A stretch of 64,000 bases of DNA from Pantoea sp. alder81 (lineage in GTDB: Bacteria > Pseudomonadota > Gammaproteobacteria > Enterobacterales > Enterobacteriaceae). The stretch spans positions 62,001 through 126,000 of the forward strand of contig NZ_JAIUDA010000009.1 in NCBI RefSeq assembly GCF_020179835.1. Reading direction: 5' to 3'. Made by a program: the position numbers and the translations under genes. This document shows positions 23,756-32,852 of this stretch, piece by piece (the stretch's first letter is position 1; every line of letters begins with the position of its first letter). Under the pieces are notes generated by a model. That model saw nothing but the letters and a program-made list of their open reading frames with translations, searched no databases and was not told the DNA's origin.

Positions 23756-23995
23756 CGCACCCATGCTGAGGTACGGGCAGGCAACACTGTGGAGTAAAGC
23801 CCCCCGTCAAAGAAGAGAGTGTCGAGCAAATTTGGACAATCCGCTAATTACATGGAATAGCCTCACCCCAACGCACCCAAGCTGAAGTGCGGGCAGGCAA
23901 CACTGTGGAGTAAAGCGTCACACGCCAGGGATGGCGTGTGCCGAGCGATCAGGGACGAGACAGCGGCTTTACGCAACAGTGTTGCCTGCCCGCAC
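23756..23995. repeat. Palindromic element with two direct and one inverted copy
   Basis: A 45-bp block beginning CGCACCCATGCTGAGG occurs at 23756-23800 and again at 23872-23916. The last 30 bases of the block recur inverted at 23966-23995 (GCTTTACGCAACAGTG onward). Copy two and the inverted copy form a stem of about 26 bp closing a loop that holds a second hairpin (CACACGCCA/TGGCGTGTG at about 23920-23941). It fills most of the 306 bases between atl and ybaY. It has no open frame of note and looks like a miniature palindromic repeat. Confidence 0.8.
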
Positions 23996-24060
23996 ACTCC
24001 CCCGCCCTGTTTTCCTACATGCTTCCCGGACAGTGCGCCAGGATCAGCACCTTGTGATTG

Positions 24061-24618
24061 TCACATATTCGTCGGCGCAGGCACCGAAGCAGAAGGCACT
24101 ACTTGCGTTGGCGATGTTGATGGCACCGTAGTGGCCGCACCTGGCGTGGTCTGCATCGCCATATTGGTCACTGGCACCAGCAGCAGTTCGGCTTTGGTGC
24201 CGCCCTGATTGATCACCGGCTTCACGGTATCGGTAATGAACGCCAGCTTGCCGTCAATACTGATAGCCGCACTTAACAGAATACGCGCGTTAGGCTGAAT
24301 GTCCGAAGGATTGAACGGCAGCACGAACTGGAACGGCGCCTGTTTCCCTTCGGTGCGCACTACATGCTGTGCCAGTACTTTCGATGGCGCATCAGCTAAT
24401 GAAGCATCCGACAGCGTCACGGTCAGCACCGCATCCGGCGGCAAGGCAATACGTTGGCGAATATACACCGAACCACTTACGTTAGGCTGCGTGATGGCGG
24501 CCGTCTGTCCTGCAACAGCGGAACCCAGCGTAGGGGTAGCCACCGGCTTACTGTGATCGGCACAGCCAGCCAGCGCTGCCGCCAGCGTCACACCGCTAAT
24601 AACATGCCAGAGTTTCAT
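24061..24618 (-). CDS. ybaY: YbaY family lipoprotein
   Basis: A 185-residue predicted outer-membrane lipoprotein; function unknown, reported as stress-related in E. coli. The signal peptide ends in LAGC, lipidated at Cys19. The body is a beta-rich YscW-like domain with the conserved ALPPDAVLTVTLSDASLADAP and LPFNPSDIQPNARILLSA segments, and the C-terminal tail is rich in Pro, Thr and Ser. Start MKLWHVISG matches E. coli; a 14-codon extension upstream is rejected. It is divergent from tesB. Confidence 0.94.
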   Translation of the reverse strand: MKLWHVISGVTLAAALAGCADHSKPVATPTLGSAVAGQTAAITQPNVSGSVYIRQRIALPPDAVLTVTLSDASLADAPSKVLAQHVVRTEGKQAPFQFVLPFNPSDIQPNARILLSAAISIDGKLAFITDTVKPVINQGGTKAELLLVPVTNMAMQTTPGAATTVPSTSPTQVVPSASVPAPTNM

Positions 24619-24822
24619 CGATGTCGTCTCCTTGTGAACACTATGATTGTCGGCGGACAAATTGTTGAGTAGCTTTTCAGCCGCCGATTGACCTTAATTC
24701 TGGCACAAAAATCCGCATTGCGCCTAAATGGTCCCCTAGCCCGCTGAAATCGCGGCAAAATCATTGACGGCAACTGGTCGGATCTTTCAAACTGACGCGA
24801 TTGCCCCCCTGAGGAATCTGCT

Positions 24823-25686
24823 ATGAGCCAGGCACTGCAAAACCTGCTTAATTTACTCAATCTCGAAAAACTCGAAGAAGGCCTGTTTCGCGGCCAAAGT
24901 GAAGATCTTGGCCTGCGCCAGGTATTTGGTGGTCAGGTAGTTGGCCAGGCCTTGTACGCGGCGAAACAGACCGTACCGGAAGAGCGCATCATTCACTCGT
25001 TCCACAGCTACTTCCTGCGTCCTGGTGATAGCGAAAAAGCTATTATTTACGATGTCGAAACCCTGCGTGATGGCAAAAGCTTCAGCGCGCGTCGCGTCAG
25101 TGCGGTGCAAAATGGTCACCCTATCTTCTATATGACCGCCTCTTTCCAGGCGCCGGAAAGTGGCTTCGAGCATCAAAACACCATGCCGCAAGTGCCGGGG
25201 CCGGACAACCTCCCCTCGGAGCAGGATCTGGCGCAAAAACTGGCGGCCCATTTGCCGCTCAAACTCAAAGAAAAGTTTCTTGCCGAGCGACCGCTGGATA
25301 TTCGGCCGGTACAAATCCATAACCCGCTCAAAGGCCGTGTCGATGAGCCGATGCGCCAGGTGTGGATTCGTGCCAACGGCAAGCTGCCGGACGATCGCCG
25401 CATTCACCAGTACCTGCTGGGTTACGCTTCGGACCTCAACTTCCTGCCTGTGGCGCTGCAACCACATGGCAAAGGCTTCCTTGAGCCCGACATGCAGGTG
25501 GCCACCATTGACCACTCCATGTGGTTCCACCGCCCGTTCGACCTCTCTGAATGGCTGCTGTACAGCGTGGTGAGCACCTCGGCTTCGGGCGCGCGTGGTT
25601 TTGTGCGTGGGGAGTTCTACACTCAGGACGGCACGCTGGTCGCGACCACCGTTCAGGAAGGGGTAATGCGCCAGCGCGACGCATAA
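24823..25686 (+). CDS. tesB: Acyl-CoA thioesterase II
   Basis: Hydrolyses medium- and long-chain acyl-CoA to free fatty acid and CoA in the cytosol. The 287-residue double hot-dog protein has the active-site segments DHSMWFHR (Asp), VVSTSASGARGF (Thr/Ser region) and ATTVQEGVMR (Gln) typical of TesB. The length equals that of E. coli. It is a single gene closed by a terminator shared with amtB. Confidence 0.97.
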   Translation: MSQALQNLLNLLNLEKLEEGLFRGQSEDLGLRQVFGGQVVGQALYAAKQTVPEERIIHSFHSYFLRPGDSEKAIIYDVETLRDGKSFSARRVSAVQNGHPIFYMTASFQAPESGFEHQNTMPQVPGPDNLPSEQDLAQKLAAHLPLKLKEKFLAERPLDIRPVQIHNPLKGRVDEPMRQVWIRANGKLPDDRRIHQYLLGYASDLNFLPVALQPHGKGFLEPDMQVATIDHSMWFHRPFDLSEWLLYSVVSTSASGARGFVRGEFYTQDGTLVATTVQEGVMRQRDA

Positions 25687-25690
25687 AAAA

Positions 25691-25720
25691 GGGGCGATAT
25701 CATCGCCCCTCGTCTTTTTA
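25691..25720. terminator. Terminator between tesB and amtB
   Basis: An 8-bp stem (GGGGCGAT with ATCGCCCC) has A's on one side and a T-rich stretch (CTCGTCTTTTT) on the other, so it can serve tesB and, reversed, the glnK-amtB transcript. Confidence 0.82.
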
Positions 25721-25755
25721 TTGTTTTAGCGCACTGCTCTTCTACAGCCCATTTC

Positions 25756-27045
25756 TTACTGGTTGTAAGCGTTCTCGCCGTGGCTGTTCACATCCAGACC
25801 TTCACGTTCCTGATCTTCTGGAACACGCAGGCCCACAATCATATCTGCCAGTTTGAAGCCGATGAAGGCCACAACACCGGACCAGATGATGGTCACACCA
25901 CAGCTGAACAGCTGAATCCAAACCTGATGGCCCATGGTCACGCCTTCTGCGTAGCCCACGCCACCCAGTGAAGAGGAGGCGAACACACCGGTCAGCACAC
26001 AACCCAGGATACCGCACACGCCGTGCACACCGAACACATCACATGGGTCATCCACGCGCAGCCATTTCTTCAGGGTGGTTACACCCCAGATACCCGCCAG
26101 GCCGCCGGCCAGACCGATAATCAGCGCACCGCCCACACCGACATAACCACAAGCTGGGGTGATAGCCACCAGACCTGCGATAAAGCCAGAACAGGCACCC
26201 AGCAGTGAAGGTTTGCCACGCATTGCCCACTCACCGAACACCCATGACAGCACTGCACCCGCAGTTGCGACAACGGTATTCAGGAAGGCCAGTGCGGCGA
26301 TTTCATTCGCTGAAGAAGCAGAACCGGCGTTGAAACCGAACCAGCCTACATACAGAATCGCGGTACCCATGAACACCATCGGCAGGTTGTGCGGTTTGAA
26401 CGCTTCTTTACCGAAGCCCGCACGTTTGCCCACCAGGTAAGCACCCACCAGGCCTGCAACAGCGGCGTTGATGTGAACGACAGTACCGCCAGCGAAGTCC
26501 AGCGCACCGTCTTGCGCCAGCAGACCACCTGCCCACACCATGTGTGCGATTGGCAGATAAGAGAGCGTCAGCCAGACCACCACGAAAATCAGTACCGCTG
26601 AGAAGCGAATACGTTCCGCCAGTGCACCGACAATCAGGCCCACGGTGATACAGGCGAAGGAAGCCTGGAACGCCACGTGGATGTACTGATAGAAGCTACC
26701 CATAAGCGCTTTCAGCTCAATGTTTTTCAGCATCGCCCACTGGAAGTTACCGAAGAAGGCGTTGCCCTCGCTGAAGGCCAGCGAATAACCGTAGATGACC
26801 CACAGCACGCAAACTAATGCGAAGGTGACTGCAACCTGGGTCAGCATCGACAGGACGTTTTTACCGCGGATCAAACCGCCGTAAAACAAGGCGATGCCCG
26901 GGATCGTCATAAACAGTACCAATGCGGTACAGATCATCATAAAGGCGTTATCGGCTTTGTCCGCAACGGCAGGAGCTGCCGCCATGGCCAGAGACGGTAA
27001 CAGTGCCAGGCTGGTGAGGCCTAACTTAGTCATCAGTTTATTCAT
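25756..27045 (-). CDS. amtB: Ammonium transporter AmtB
   Basis: Trimeric inner-membrane ammonium channel. The 429-residue precursor has a signal peptide (about 1-23, ending LAMAA) and eleven membrane helices. The twin-histidine pore residues are in GGTVVHINAA and GVHGVCG, and the phenylalanine gate lies in YIHVAFQASFA. Start ATG 27045 has GGAAAG ahead of it; an ATG six codons upstream is less likely. It follows glnK by 33 bases, and GlnK blocks the channel when nitrogen is plentiful. Confidence 0.97.
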   Translation of the reverse strand: MNKLMTKLGLTSLALLPSLAMAAAPAVADKADNAFMMICTALVLFMTIPGIALFYGGLIRGKNVLSMLTQVAVTFALVCVLWVIYGYSLAFSEGNAFFGNFQWAMLKNIELKALMGSFYQYIHVAFQASFACITVGLIVGALAERIRFSAVLIFVVVWLTLSYLPIAHMVWAGGLLAQDGALDFAGGTVVHINAAVAGLVGAYLVGKRAGFGKEAFKPHNLPMVFMGTAILYVGWFGFNAGSASSANEIAALAFLNTVVATAGAVLSWVFGEWAMRGKPSLLGACSGFIAGLVAITPACGYVGVGGALIIGLAGGLAGIWGVTTLKKWLRVDDPCDVFGVHGVCGILGCVLTGVFASSSLGGVGYAEGVTMGHQVWIQLFSCGVTIIWSGVVAFIGFKLADMIVGLRVPEDQEREGLDVNSHGENAYNQ

Positions 27046-27078
27046 TTCTTTCCATCCCATCACAATTCAGAGCCCCAG

Positions 27079-27417
27079 TTACAGTGCTGCTTCGTCGGTC
27101 TCGCCGGTACGAATACGAATGACGCGCTGCAGTTCTGCGACGAAGATTTTGCCGTCGCCAATTTTGCCGGTGTAAGCGGCTTTGCTGATGACATCCACCA
27201 CTTCATCGAGTTGATCGTCCGCAATGGCGATATCAATTTTAACTTTTGGCAGGAAGTTCACGCTGTACTCGGCACCGCGATAAAGCTCTGCGTGACCTTT
27301 CTGGCGACCAAACCCCTTCACTTCGGTAACAGTCAGTCCCTGAATGCCAATGGAGGATAAAGCTTCACGCACGTCCTCCAGCTTAAATGGTTTGATTACC
27401 ACGGTAACCAGCTTCAT
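27079..27417 (-). CDS. glnK: Nitrogen regulatory P-II protein GlnK
   Basis: Trimeric PII signal protein that senses 2-oxoglutarate and ATP/ADP and plugs AmtB. The 112-residue length and sequence match GlnK. The T-loop carries the uridylylation site Tyr51 in YRGAEY, and the C-loop GKIGDGKIFV binds nucleotide. GAGGGG lies ahead of the ATG. It is the first gene of glnK-amtB, with a sigma-54 promoter at 27473-27487 and NtrC sites further upstream. Confidence 0.98.
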   Translation of the reverse strand: MKLVTVVIKPFKLEDVREALSSIGIQGLTVTEVKGFGRQKGHAELYRGAEYSVNFLPKVKIDIAIADDQLDEVVDVISKAAYTGKIGDGKIFVAELQRVIRIRTGETDEAAL

Positions 27418-27472
27418 ACGTTCCCCTCCAGATAATAAATTGAGTGAGTCTCGCGGACACGAGGAGATATAA

Positions 27473-27487
27473 GCAAACGCTGTGCCA
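27473..27487 (-). promoter_or_regulatory. Sigma-54 promoter of glnK-amtB
   Basis: On the minus strand TGGCAC-AGCG-TTTGC gives the -24 GG and -12 GC elements at the required spacing. The predicted start leaves a leader of about 45 bases before glnK. Confidence 0.92.
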
Positions 27488-27596
27488 TAAATTAAAAAAG
27501 GGAAGAAGTCAGCGGCATAGAGGCGCTATATCGCGCTTCGTTATGTGATGGGTGGCTCAGTTTGGGGATAGGGCAAAAGAAAGGTGTTGCAATATT

Positions 27597-27631
27597 GCAC
27601 TCCTTTGGTGCTTTGAGCCTCAAAGGAGTGC
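27597..27631. promoter_or_regulatory. Two NtrC-type enhancer sites upstream of glnK
   Basis: Site one, GCACTCCTTTGGTGC at 27597-27611, fits GCACT-N4-TGGTGC exactly. Site two at 27617-27631, read on the minus strand, is GCACTCCTTTGAGGC, close to the same consensus. Both lie about 110-150 bases upstream of the sigma-54 promoter, the usual enhancer distance. Confidence 0.82.
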
Positions 27632-27676
27632 ATCAATACAGAACAATCCGATAAATCTGCGCAAAAAAGGTGCAAT

Positions 27677-29452
27677 TCACCCTTCAGCCTGTGCGGGGAT
27701 GCCCGCTGCAAGCTCATCACCGGCCTGCTGCAGTTGATACATCTGCCAGTAGCGCCCCTGTTGAGCCAATAATTCAGTGTGCGTGCCGCGCTCTGCTACC
27801 TGACCACGGTGCAGTACCAGAATCTGGTCCGCTTCGGTGATGGTTGAAAGACGGTGCGCAATCACCACCAGCGTGCTGTGCTGACGCAGTGCACGCAAAG
27901 CATGCTGAATCGCCTGCTCGGTACCGGAATCAATACTGGCAGTGGCTTCATCAAGAATCAAAATCTGTGGCAATGACACCAGAACTCGCGCCATCGCCAG
28001 CAGCTGCTTCTGGCCCACCGACAAATTATTGCCCTGCTCGCCCAATCGGGTGTGAATGCCCTCGGACATGGAACGCGCCAAAGGAGCCAGTTGTACCGTT
28101 TCCAGCGCCTGCCACACCTGCTGTTCTGAGATATCACGCCCAAGCTGCACGTTGGCTAACAGCGTATCGGCCAGCACCACCGGATCTTGCTGCACCATCG
28201 CGACACTTTGCCGTAGCGCTTCATGCGTAAGTTGCGGTAAGGGACGACCATCTAACTCAATGCTGCCGCGCGTCACTGGGTAATACCCCATCAGCAAATT
28301 CGCCAATGTGCTCTTACCACTGCCGGTGTGCCCGACCAGCGCAATAAAACCGCGTGTCGGCACTTCAAGAGTGATATGACTCAGGACATCGCGGTTGTCA
28401 CGATAGGCAAAGCTGACGTCGCGCAACGTGATGCGGCCTGAAGCGAGCGGCTGGTTATCCACGCCGTAATCTTGCTGCGTGGCATCCATCAGCTCGAAGA
28501 TACGCTCGCCAGAGACCACCGCCTGTTGCAGCATCGATTGTTGCGTGGTGAGTTCAATCAGCGGTTCGTTCAGACGTCCCAGATAGGTAATAAAGGCGTA
28601 TAGCACGCCGACTTCAAACACGCCGGGCGTAGCAAAGCTAAACAGCATAAGCAGCCCGCACAGAATCATCGCCGAAAACAGACTCAACAGCGGACGCAGC
28701 AGGAAGCCATCCAGCCTCAGGGTTTCCATGCGCGCCAGATAATGTGAACGGCTCGCTTCGCCCATACGCTCGCCAAAGCGCGCCTGCTGGCGAAACTGCT
28801 GGATCACACTCATGCCGTTAATCACTTCATTGAAGCCGTTGTTGATGTCGGCCAGATAGCTGCGTACCCGACGCGCGATTGGCGTGCTGTAGCGCTGATA
28901 AATCAGCATCACCGTCAGCACCAGCGGGAAGATGACGATCGCCACCAGCGCCATGCGCCAGTCGAGCGAGAACATCGCCACCAGCATCGCGCCAATCAGT
29001 GCCGCACTGCGCAGCACGGTGGCCACCACCGTGACATACAGGTCTTTGATCACTTCGGTATCGTTGGTGACGCGCGAAATAATCTGCCCCACCGGTTGGG
29101 TATCGAAGGCACTCAGCGGCTGACGCAGCGCCGCGTTCATCACGTCCACGCGCAACTGCTGCACCACACCAATTGCTGCGCGGTTAAACAACAGTGCCTG
29201 GAAATAATGCAAACCGGCAGCCAGCAGTTGTAGCAAAATAAAGCACACCAGCAGACCGATGGCGATGCCCCAGGGCATCTGGTGTTTCGCCACCAGATTA
29301 TCGATGAAGTAGCTCACCAGTACCGGACCGGTAACTTCGGCCGCCGCGGCGATCCACAACATACCGACCGCCAGCCACAGCGATTTGCGCCAGGGCTTAC
29401 CGTAAGCCAGCAGACGCCTGAGCGTTGGCCATAAACGTTGCGATTTAGCCAT
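27677..29452 (-). CDS. mdlB: Multidrug ABC exporter half-subunit MdlB
   Basis: A 591-residue ABC exporter half: six membrane helices in about residues 1-310, then an ATPase domain with Walker A GHTGSGKST, signature NLSVGQKQ and Walker B ILILDEA. It probably pairs with MdlA as a heterodimer; the substrate is unknown. Start MAKSQRLWPTLRRLL matches E. coli MdlB; an in-frame extension inside mdlA is rejected. It overlaps the mdlA stop by eight bases, so translation is likely coupled. Confidence 0.96.
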   Translation of the reverse strand: MAKSQRLWPTLRRLLAYGKPWRKSLWLAVGMLWIAAAAEVTGPVLVSYFIDNLVAKHQMPWGIAIGLLVCFILLQLLAAGLHYFQALLFNRAAIGVVQQLRVDVMNAALRQPLSAFDTQPVGQIISRVTNDTEVIKDLYVTVVATVLRSAALIGAMLVAMFSLDWRMALVAIVIFPLVLTVMLIYQRYSTPIARRVRSYLADINNGFNEVINGMSVIQQFRQQARFGERMGEASRSHYLARMETLRLDGFLLRPLLSLFSAMILCGLLMLFSFATPGVFEVGVLYAFITYLGRLNEPLIELTTQQSMLQQAVVSGERIFELMDATQQDYGVDNQPLASGRITLRDVSFAYRDNRDVLSHITLEVPTRGFIALVGHTGSGKSTLANLLMGYYPVTRGSIELDGRPLPQLTHEALRQSVAMVQQDPVVLADTLLANVQLGRDISEQQVWQALETVQLAPLARSMSEGIHTRLGEQGNNLSVGQKQLLAMARVLVSLPQILILDEATASIDSGTEQAIQHALRALRQHSTLVVIAHRLSTITEADQILVLHRGQVAERGTHTELLAQQGRYWQMYQLQQAGDELAAGIPAQAEG

Positions 29453-31214
29453 GGTTGGAACCCTCTGCCACTTCGTCCTCATCCAGCGCCGCTTCGAGTT
29501 GCTGATAGCGATACATATCGCGATACCAACCCTCTTGCACCGCCAGGCTTTCATGATCGCCGCGCTGGGTCACCGCACCTTGTTGCAGCACCAGAATTTC
29601 ACTGGCTTCTGTCAACGCCGATAAACGATGTGCGCTGATGATCAACGTGCGGCCTTTGCCCCACTGACGCAGGTTATGCAGAATTTCATACTCCGTGCGG
29701 CCGTCAACGGCTGACAGTGCATCGTCGAGGATCAGGATTTCCGCGTTCAGCAACAGTGCACGAGCAATGGCAATACGTTGCTTTTGACCGCCGGAAAGCA
29801 TCACACCGCGCTCACCCACTTCGGTGTCATAGCCTTGCGGCAGGCGCAAAATGTCATCATGTACACAGGCCATGCGCGCCACGCGCTCAATCTCTTCCTG
29901 AGACGCATTCGGACGCCCCAGCGCCAGGTTATTGGCGATGGTATCGGAGAACAAAAATGGTGTCTGACTCACCACAGCCAGCCGACTGCGCCAGCTATCG
30001 AGTCGCAGCTGTGTCAGCGGCAGGTTATGGTAGCGGATGTCGCCCTGGTCGATGTCAAAGTGGCGCTGAATCAGGCTCAAGAGCGTGCTTTTACCACAGC
30101 CGGTTGGACCGCACAGCCCCAGCATCTGGCCCGGTTTCAATTGAAAATTAACATGGCTTAGCGCCGCGCCAGAATTAGCGGGATAACGGAACTCTCGAAT
30201 GGCGACCTGTAAAACACCAGCGTCGTCAGGCAAGACTTTCTGCCCATCCTCCACCGCCGGGGCTTCCGCCAACAGCGCGCGAATGCGACTCCATGCCGCA
30301 CTGCCCCGCTCAACGATATTGATCATCCATGCCAGCGCCAGCATCGGCCAAATCATCAGGCCGAGATACATGACAAAGCTGGTGAGCTGACCGAGCGTCA
30401 AGCTGCCGTGCCACACCATCCAGCCACCACCGGCAATCGCCAACAGGTTAGAGAAACCCACAGCGATATAAATGATGGGATCAAAGCGTGCATCAACCCG
30501 CGCCACATGCAGATTTTTTTTACCCGTATCGCGGGCAATGTCTGCAAACTGCTGTGATTGATGATCTTCCAGGCCGAACGCTTTGATCATGCGGATACTG
30601 GTGAGGCTCTCCTGTGTTTGATCGTTCAGGCTGGAGAAGGCGGCCTGCGCGACTTTGAAGCGCTGGTGCAGACGCGAACCATCTTTCTGAATGGCAATCG
30701 CCATCAGCGGCATCGGGATCAACGCCAGCAGCGTCAGCTGCCAACTGATCTGGGTGCTCATCACGGCCAATACCACCAGGCCCATTACCAGCGAATCCAC
30801 CAGCGTCAGGACGCCCTCGCCGGCGGCAAACACCACGCGATCGACATCATTGGTCGCGCGCGCAATCAGATCGCCAGTGCGATGGCGCAGGTAGAACGCA
30901 GGATGCTGGCGACTCAGCTGGCGATAGAAATCCTCGCGCAGCTCCACCGCGAGTTGATAGGACGCGCCAAACAGCAGCACACGCCAGACATAGCGCAGCA
31001 GATAGACGATCACCGCCGTCACCAGCATCACGCCAATCCACATGAAAATTTTGCTGCTGCTTAAAGTGTGTTGCGTCACGCCATCGACGATGACGCCAAC
31101 CACATGCGGCGGCAACAGCTGCAATAGCGCAATCACAATCAGCAAGCTGACGGCACCCAGATATCGCCGCCACTCGCGCAGGAAATACCAACTTAATTGG
31201 CTAAATAATCGCAC
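29445..31214 (-). CDS. mdlA: Multidrug ABC exporter half-subunit MdlA
   Basis: A 589-residue partner of MdlB with the same layout: an N-terminal six-helix transmembrane domain (about 1-310) and a C-terminal ATPase with Walker A CGPTGCGKST, signature MLSGGQKQR and Walker B ILILDDALSAVD. The Walker B Asp is followed by Asp where MdlB has the catalytic Glu (DEA), which points to one degenerate and one consensus ATP site in the heterodimer. It lies 24 bases after ccdR on the same strand. Confidence 0.96.
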   Translation of the reverse strand: MRLFSQLSWYFLREWRRYLGAVSLLIVIALLQLLPPHVVGVIVDGVTQHTLSSSKIFMWIGVMLVTAVIVYLLRYVWRVLLFGASYQLAVELREDFYRQLSRQHPAFYLRHRTGDLIARATNDVDRVVFAAGEGVLTLVDSLVMGLVVLAVMSTQISWQLTLLALIPMPLMAIAIQKDGSRLHQRFKVAQAAFSSLNDQTQESLTSIRMIKAFGLEDHQSQQFADIARDTGKKNLHVARVDARFDPIIYIAVGFSNLLAIAGGGWMVWHGSLTLGQLTSFVMYLGLMIWPMLALAWMINIVERGSAAWSRIRALLAEAPAVEDGQKVLPDDAGVLQVAIREFRYPANSGAALSHVNFQLKPGQMLGLCGPTGCGKSTLLSLIQRHFDIDQGDIRYHNLPLTQLRLDSWRSRLAVVSQTPFLFSDTIANNLALGRPNASQEEIERVARMACVHDDILRLPQGYDTEVGERGVMLSGGQKQRIAIARALLLNAEILILDDALSAVDGRTEYEILHNLRQWGKGRTLIISAHRLSALTEASEILVLQQGAVTQRGDHESLAVQEGWYRDMYRYQQLEAALDEDEVAEGSNHG

Positions 31215-31238
31215 AAGACACTCTCTTTCTGTGCCCGC

Positions 31239-31700
31239 TCAGGGCGCTACCGGCAAGGCGGTGGTGTATTTAATCTCTTCCATGGCGAAACTGGAGGTCA
31301 CATCAATCAGGCCTGGCACGCCATTTACCAGACGCTTGTAAAAAGCATCGTAACTTTTCATATCGGCCACCTGGATGCGCAGCAGATAATCGTATTCACC
31401 GGCCATGCGATAGAATGCCATCACTTCTGGCATCTGCTGCACCACGGCAACAAATTGCTGAAACCAGCCGCTGCTGTGCTGCTGAGTTTTCACAAACATA
31501 AATGCTGTGAGCGAAAGACCGATCTTCTCCCCATCCAGCAACGCCACGCGCGCACGAATAATGCCATCATCTTCCAGCTTTTTCAGGCGTTTCCAGCAAG
31601 GCGTAGTGGTGAGATTGACCGCCTCCGCCAACGCTTGCAGCGATAATGTGCAATCATTTTGCAGCATTGCCAGCAAAGTGCGGTCAGTTTTATCTAGCAT
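31239..31700 (-). CDS. ccdR: Lrp/AsnC-family cysteine-responsive regulator CcdR (YbaO/DecR)
   Basis: A 153-residue Lrp-type regulator, very close to E. coli DecR (YbaO), which senses cysteine. The N-terminal helix-turn-helix (SLQALAEAVNLTTTPCWKRLKKLE) is followed by a RAM ligand domain. In Pantoea ananatis the ybaO orthologue, named ccdR, activates the adjacent cysteine desulfhydrase gene ccdA when cysteine is high. The same divergent arrangement is seen here, with 115 bases between them. Its transcript may continue into mdlAB. Confidence 0.93.
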   Translation of the reverse strand: MLDKTDRTLLAMLQNDCTLSLQALAEAVNLTTTPCWKRLKKLEDDGIIRARVALLDGEKIGLSLTAFMFVKTQQHSSGWFQQFVAVVQQMPEVMAFYRMAGEYDYLLRIQVADMKSYDAFYKRLVNGVPGLIDVTSSFAMEEIKYTTALPVAP

Positions 31701-31732
31701 TGGGCGCTCCGGGAGAAAAATTTTCTCTTATT

Positions 31733-31747
31733 CGGGCATTATACCCG
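31733..31747. promoter_or_regulatory. Candidate operator/promoter between ccdR and ccdA
   Basis: CGGG-N7-CCCG is an inverted repeat whose centre, read on the minus strand, contains TATAAT, a perfect -10 box for ccdR. A CcdR dimer bound here would cover its own promoter. Assignment as an operator is inferred from position and symmetry only. Confidence 0.45.
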
Positions 31748-31815
31748 GATTAAAGCAACCTTATTTTCCTGCCAGTGCCTTACACTGTGCACAATAATTA
31801 TTACGGATTCACCAC

Positions 31816-32850
31816 ATGCAAACGCCCTGGGTTCGCCACGCCATCAATGAAATTAACGCCGATTTTCAACGCTCTGCGGATACACACCTTATTCGTTTCG
31901 CACTGGATGATTTTCCTGGCATCCGCTTTTATCTCAAAGATGAAAGTACTCATCCGAGTGGCAGCCTGAAGCATCGCCTGGCACGATCGCTATTCCTGTA
32001 TGGGTTGGCTAATGGCTGGATCCGCGAGAATACGCCAATTATTGAAGCCTCATCTGGCAGCACAGCGGTATCAGAGGCTTATTTTGCGCGTTTGCTGGGT
32101 CTGCCTTTTATCGCGGTAATGCCCGCTAGCACTGCGAAACGCAAAATTGAAATGATTCGTTTTTATGGCGGCGAGTGCCATTTCGTTGCCGATCCTTGTC
32201 AGCTGTATAGCGAATCGGAACGTCTGGCGCGTGAACTTAACGGTCATTTTATGGATCAGTTCACCTATGCCGAGCGCGCCACCGACTGGCGCGGCAACAA
32301 CAACATCGCTGAAAGTATTTTCCGTCAGATGGCGCATGAACCTTTCCCGGTGCCGCATACCGTGGTGATGAGCGCCGGCACCGGCGGGACCTCGGCCACA
32401 CTGGGCCGCTATATTCGTTATCAGGGACACAATACGCGTCTGTTGGTGGTGGATCCGCAGCATTCCGTGTTCTTTGATTTCTGGCATCGCCGCGACAGTG
32501 CGCTGCGCAGCGATCGTGGCAGCATGATCGAAGGCATCGGACGTCCGCGCGTGGAGCCTTCGTTTTTACCCGATGTCATCGACGAGATGATCAAAGTGCC
32601 TGATGGCGCAACGGTGGCGGCGATGCTGCAACTGGAGAAGATTCTGGGTCGTCGCCCGGGCGCTTCAACTGGCACCAATTTCTGGGGCATGCTGCAGGTA
32701 GCTAAACGCATGCGGGAAAATGGCGAGCAAGGTTCACTAGTGACACTGTTGTGCGACAGTGGTGATCGTTATCCGGACACCTACTACAACCCTGAATGGG
32801 TCGCGCAGAATATCGGGGATATTCAACCGTGGCTGCGTGAACTGCAATAA
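31816..32850 (+). CDS. ccdA: PLP-dependent cysteine desulfhydrase CcdA
   Basis: A 344-residue fold-type II PLP enzyme of the cysteine synthase family. The Schiff-base lysine is Lys52 in PSGSLKHR and the substrate loop is EASSGSTAVSEAYFARLLG. The phosphate loop is SAGTGGTSATLGRYI. It corresponds to the cysteine-inducible desulfhydrase of Pantoea ananatis, which degrades excess cysteine to pyruvate, ammonia and sulfide. E. coli has no gene at this position. Regulation by the divergent ccdR is expected. Confidence 0.88.
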   Translation: MQTPWVRHAINEINADFQRSADTHLIRFALDDFPGIRFYLKDESTHPSGSLKHRLARSLFLYGLANGWIRENTPIIEASSGSTAVSEAYFARLLGLPFIAVMPASTAKRKIEMIRFYGGECHFVADPCQLYSESERLARELNGHFMDQFTYAERATDWRGNNNIAESIFRQMAHEPFPVPHTVVMSAGTGGTSATLGRYIRYQGHNTRLLVVDPQHSVFFDFWHRRDSALRSDRGSMIEGIGRPRVEPSFLPDVIDEMIKVPDGATVAAMLQLEKILGRRPGASTGTNFWGMLQVAKRMRENGEQGSLVTLLCDSGDRYPDTYYNPEWVAQNIGDIQPWLRELQ

Positions 32851-32852
32851 AA

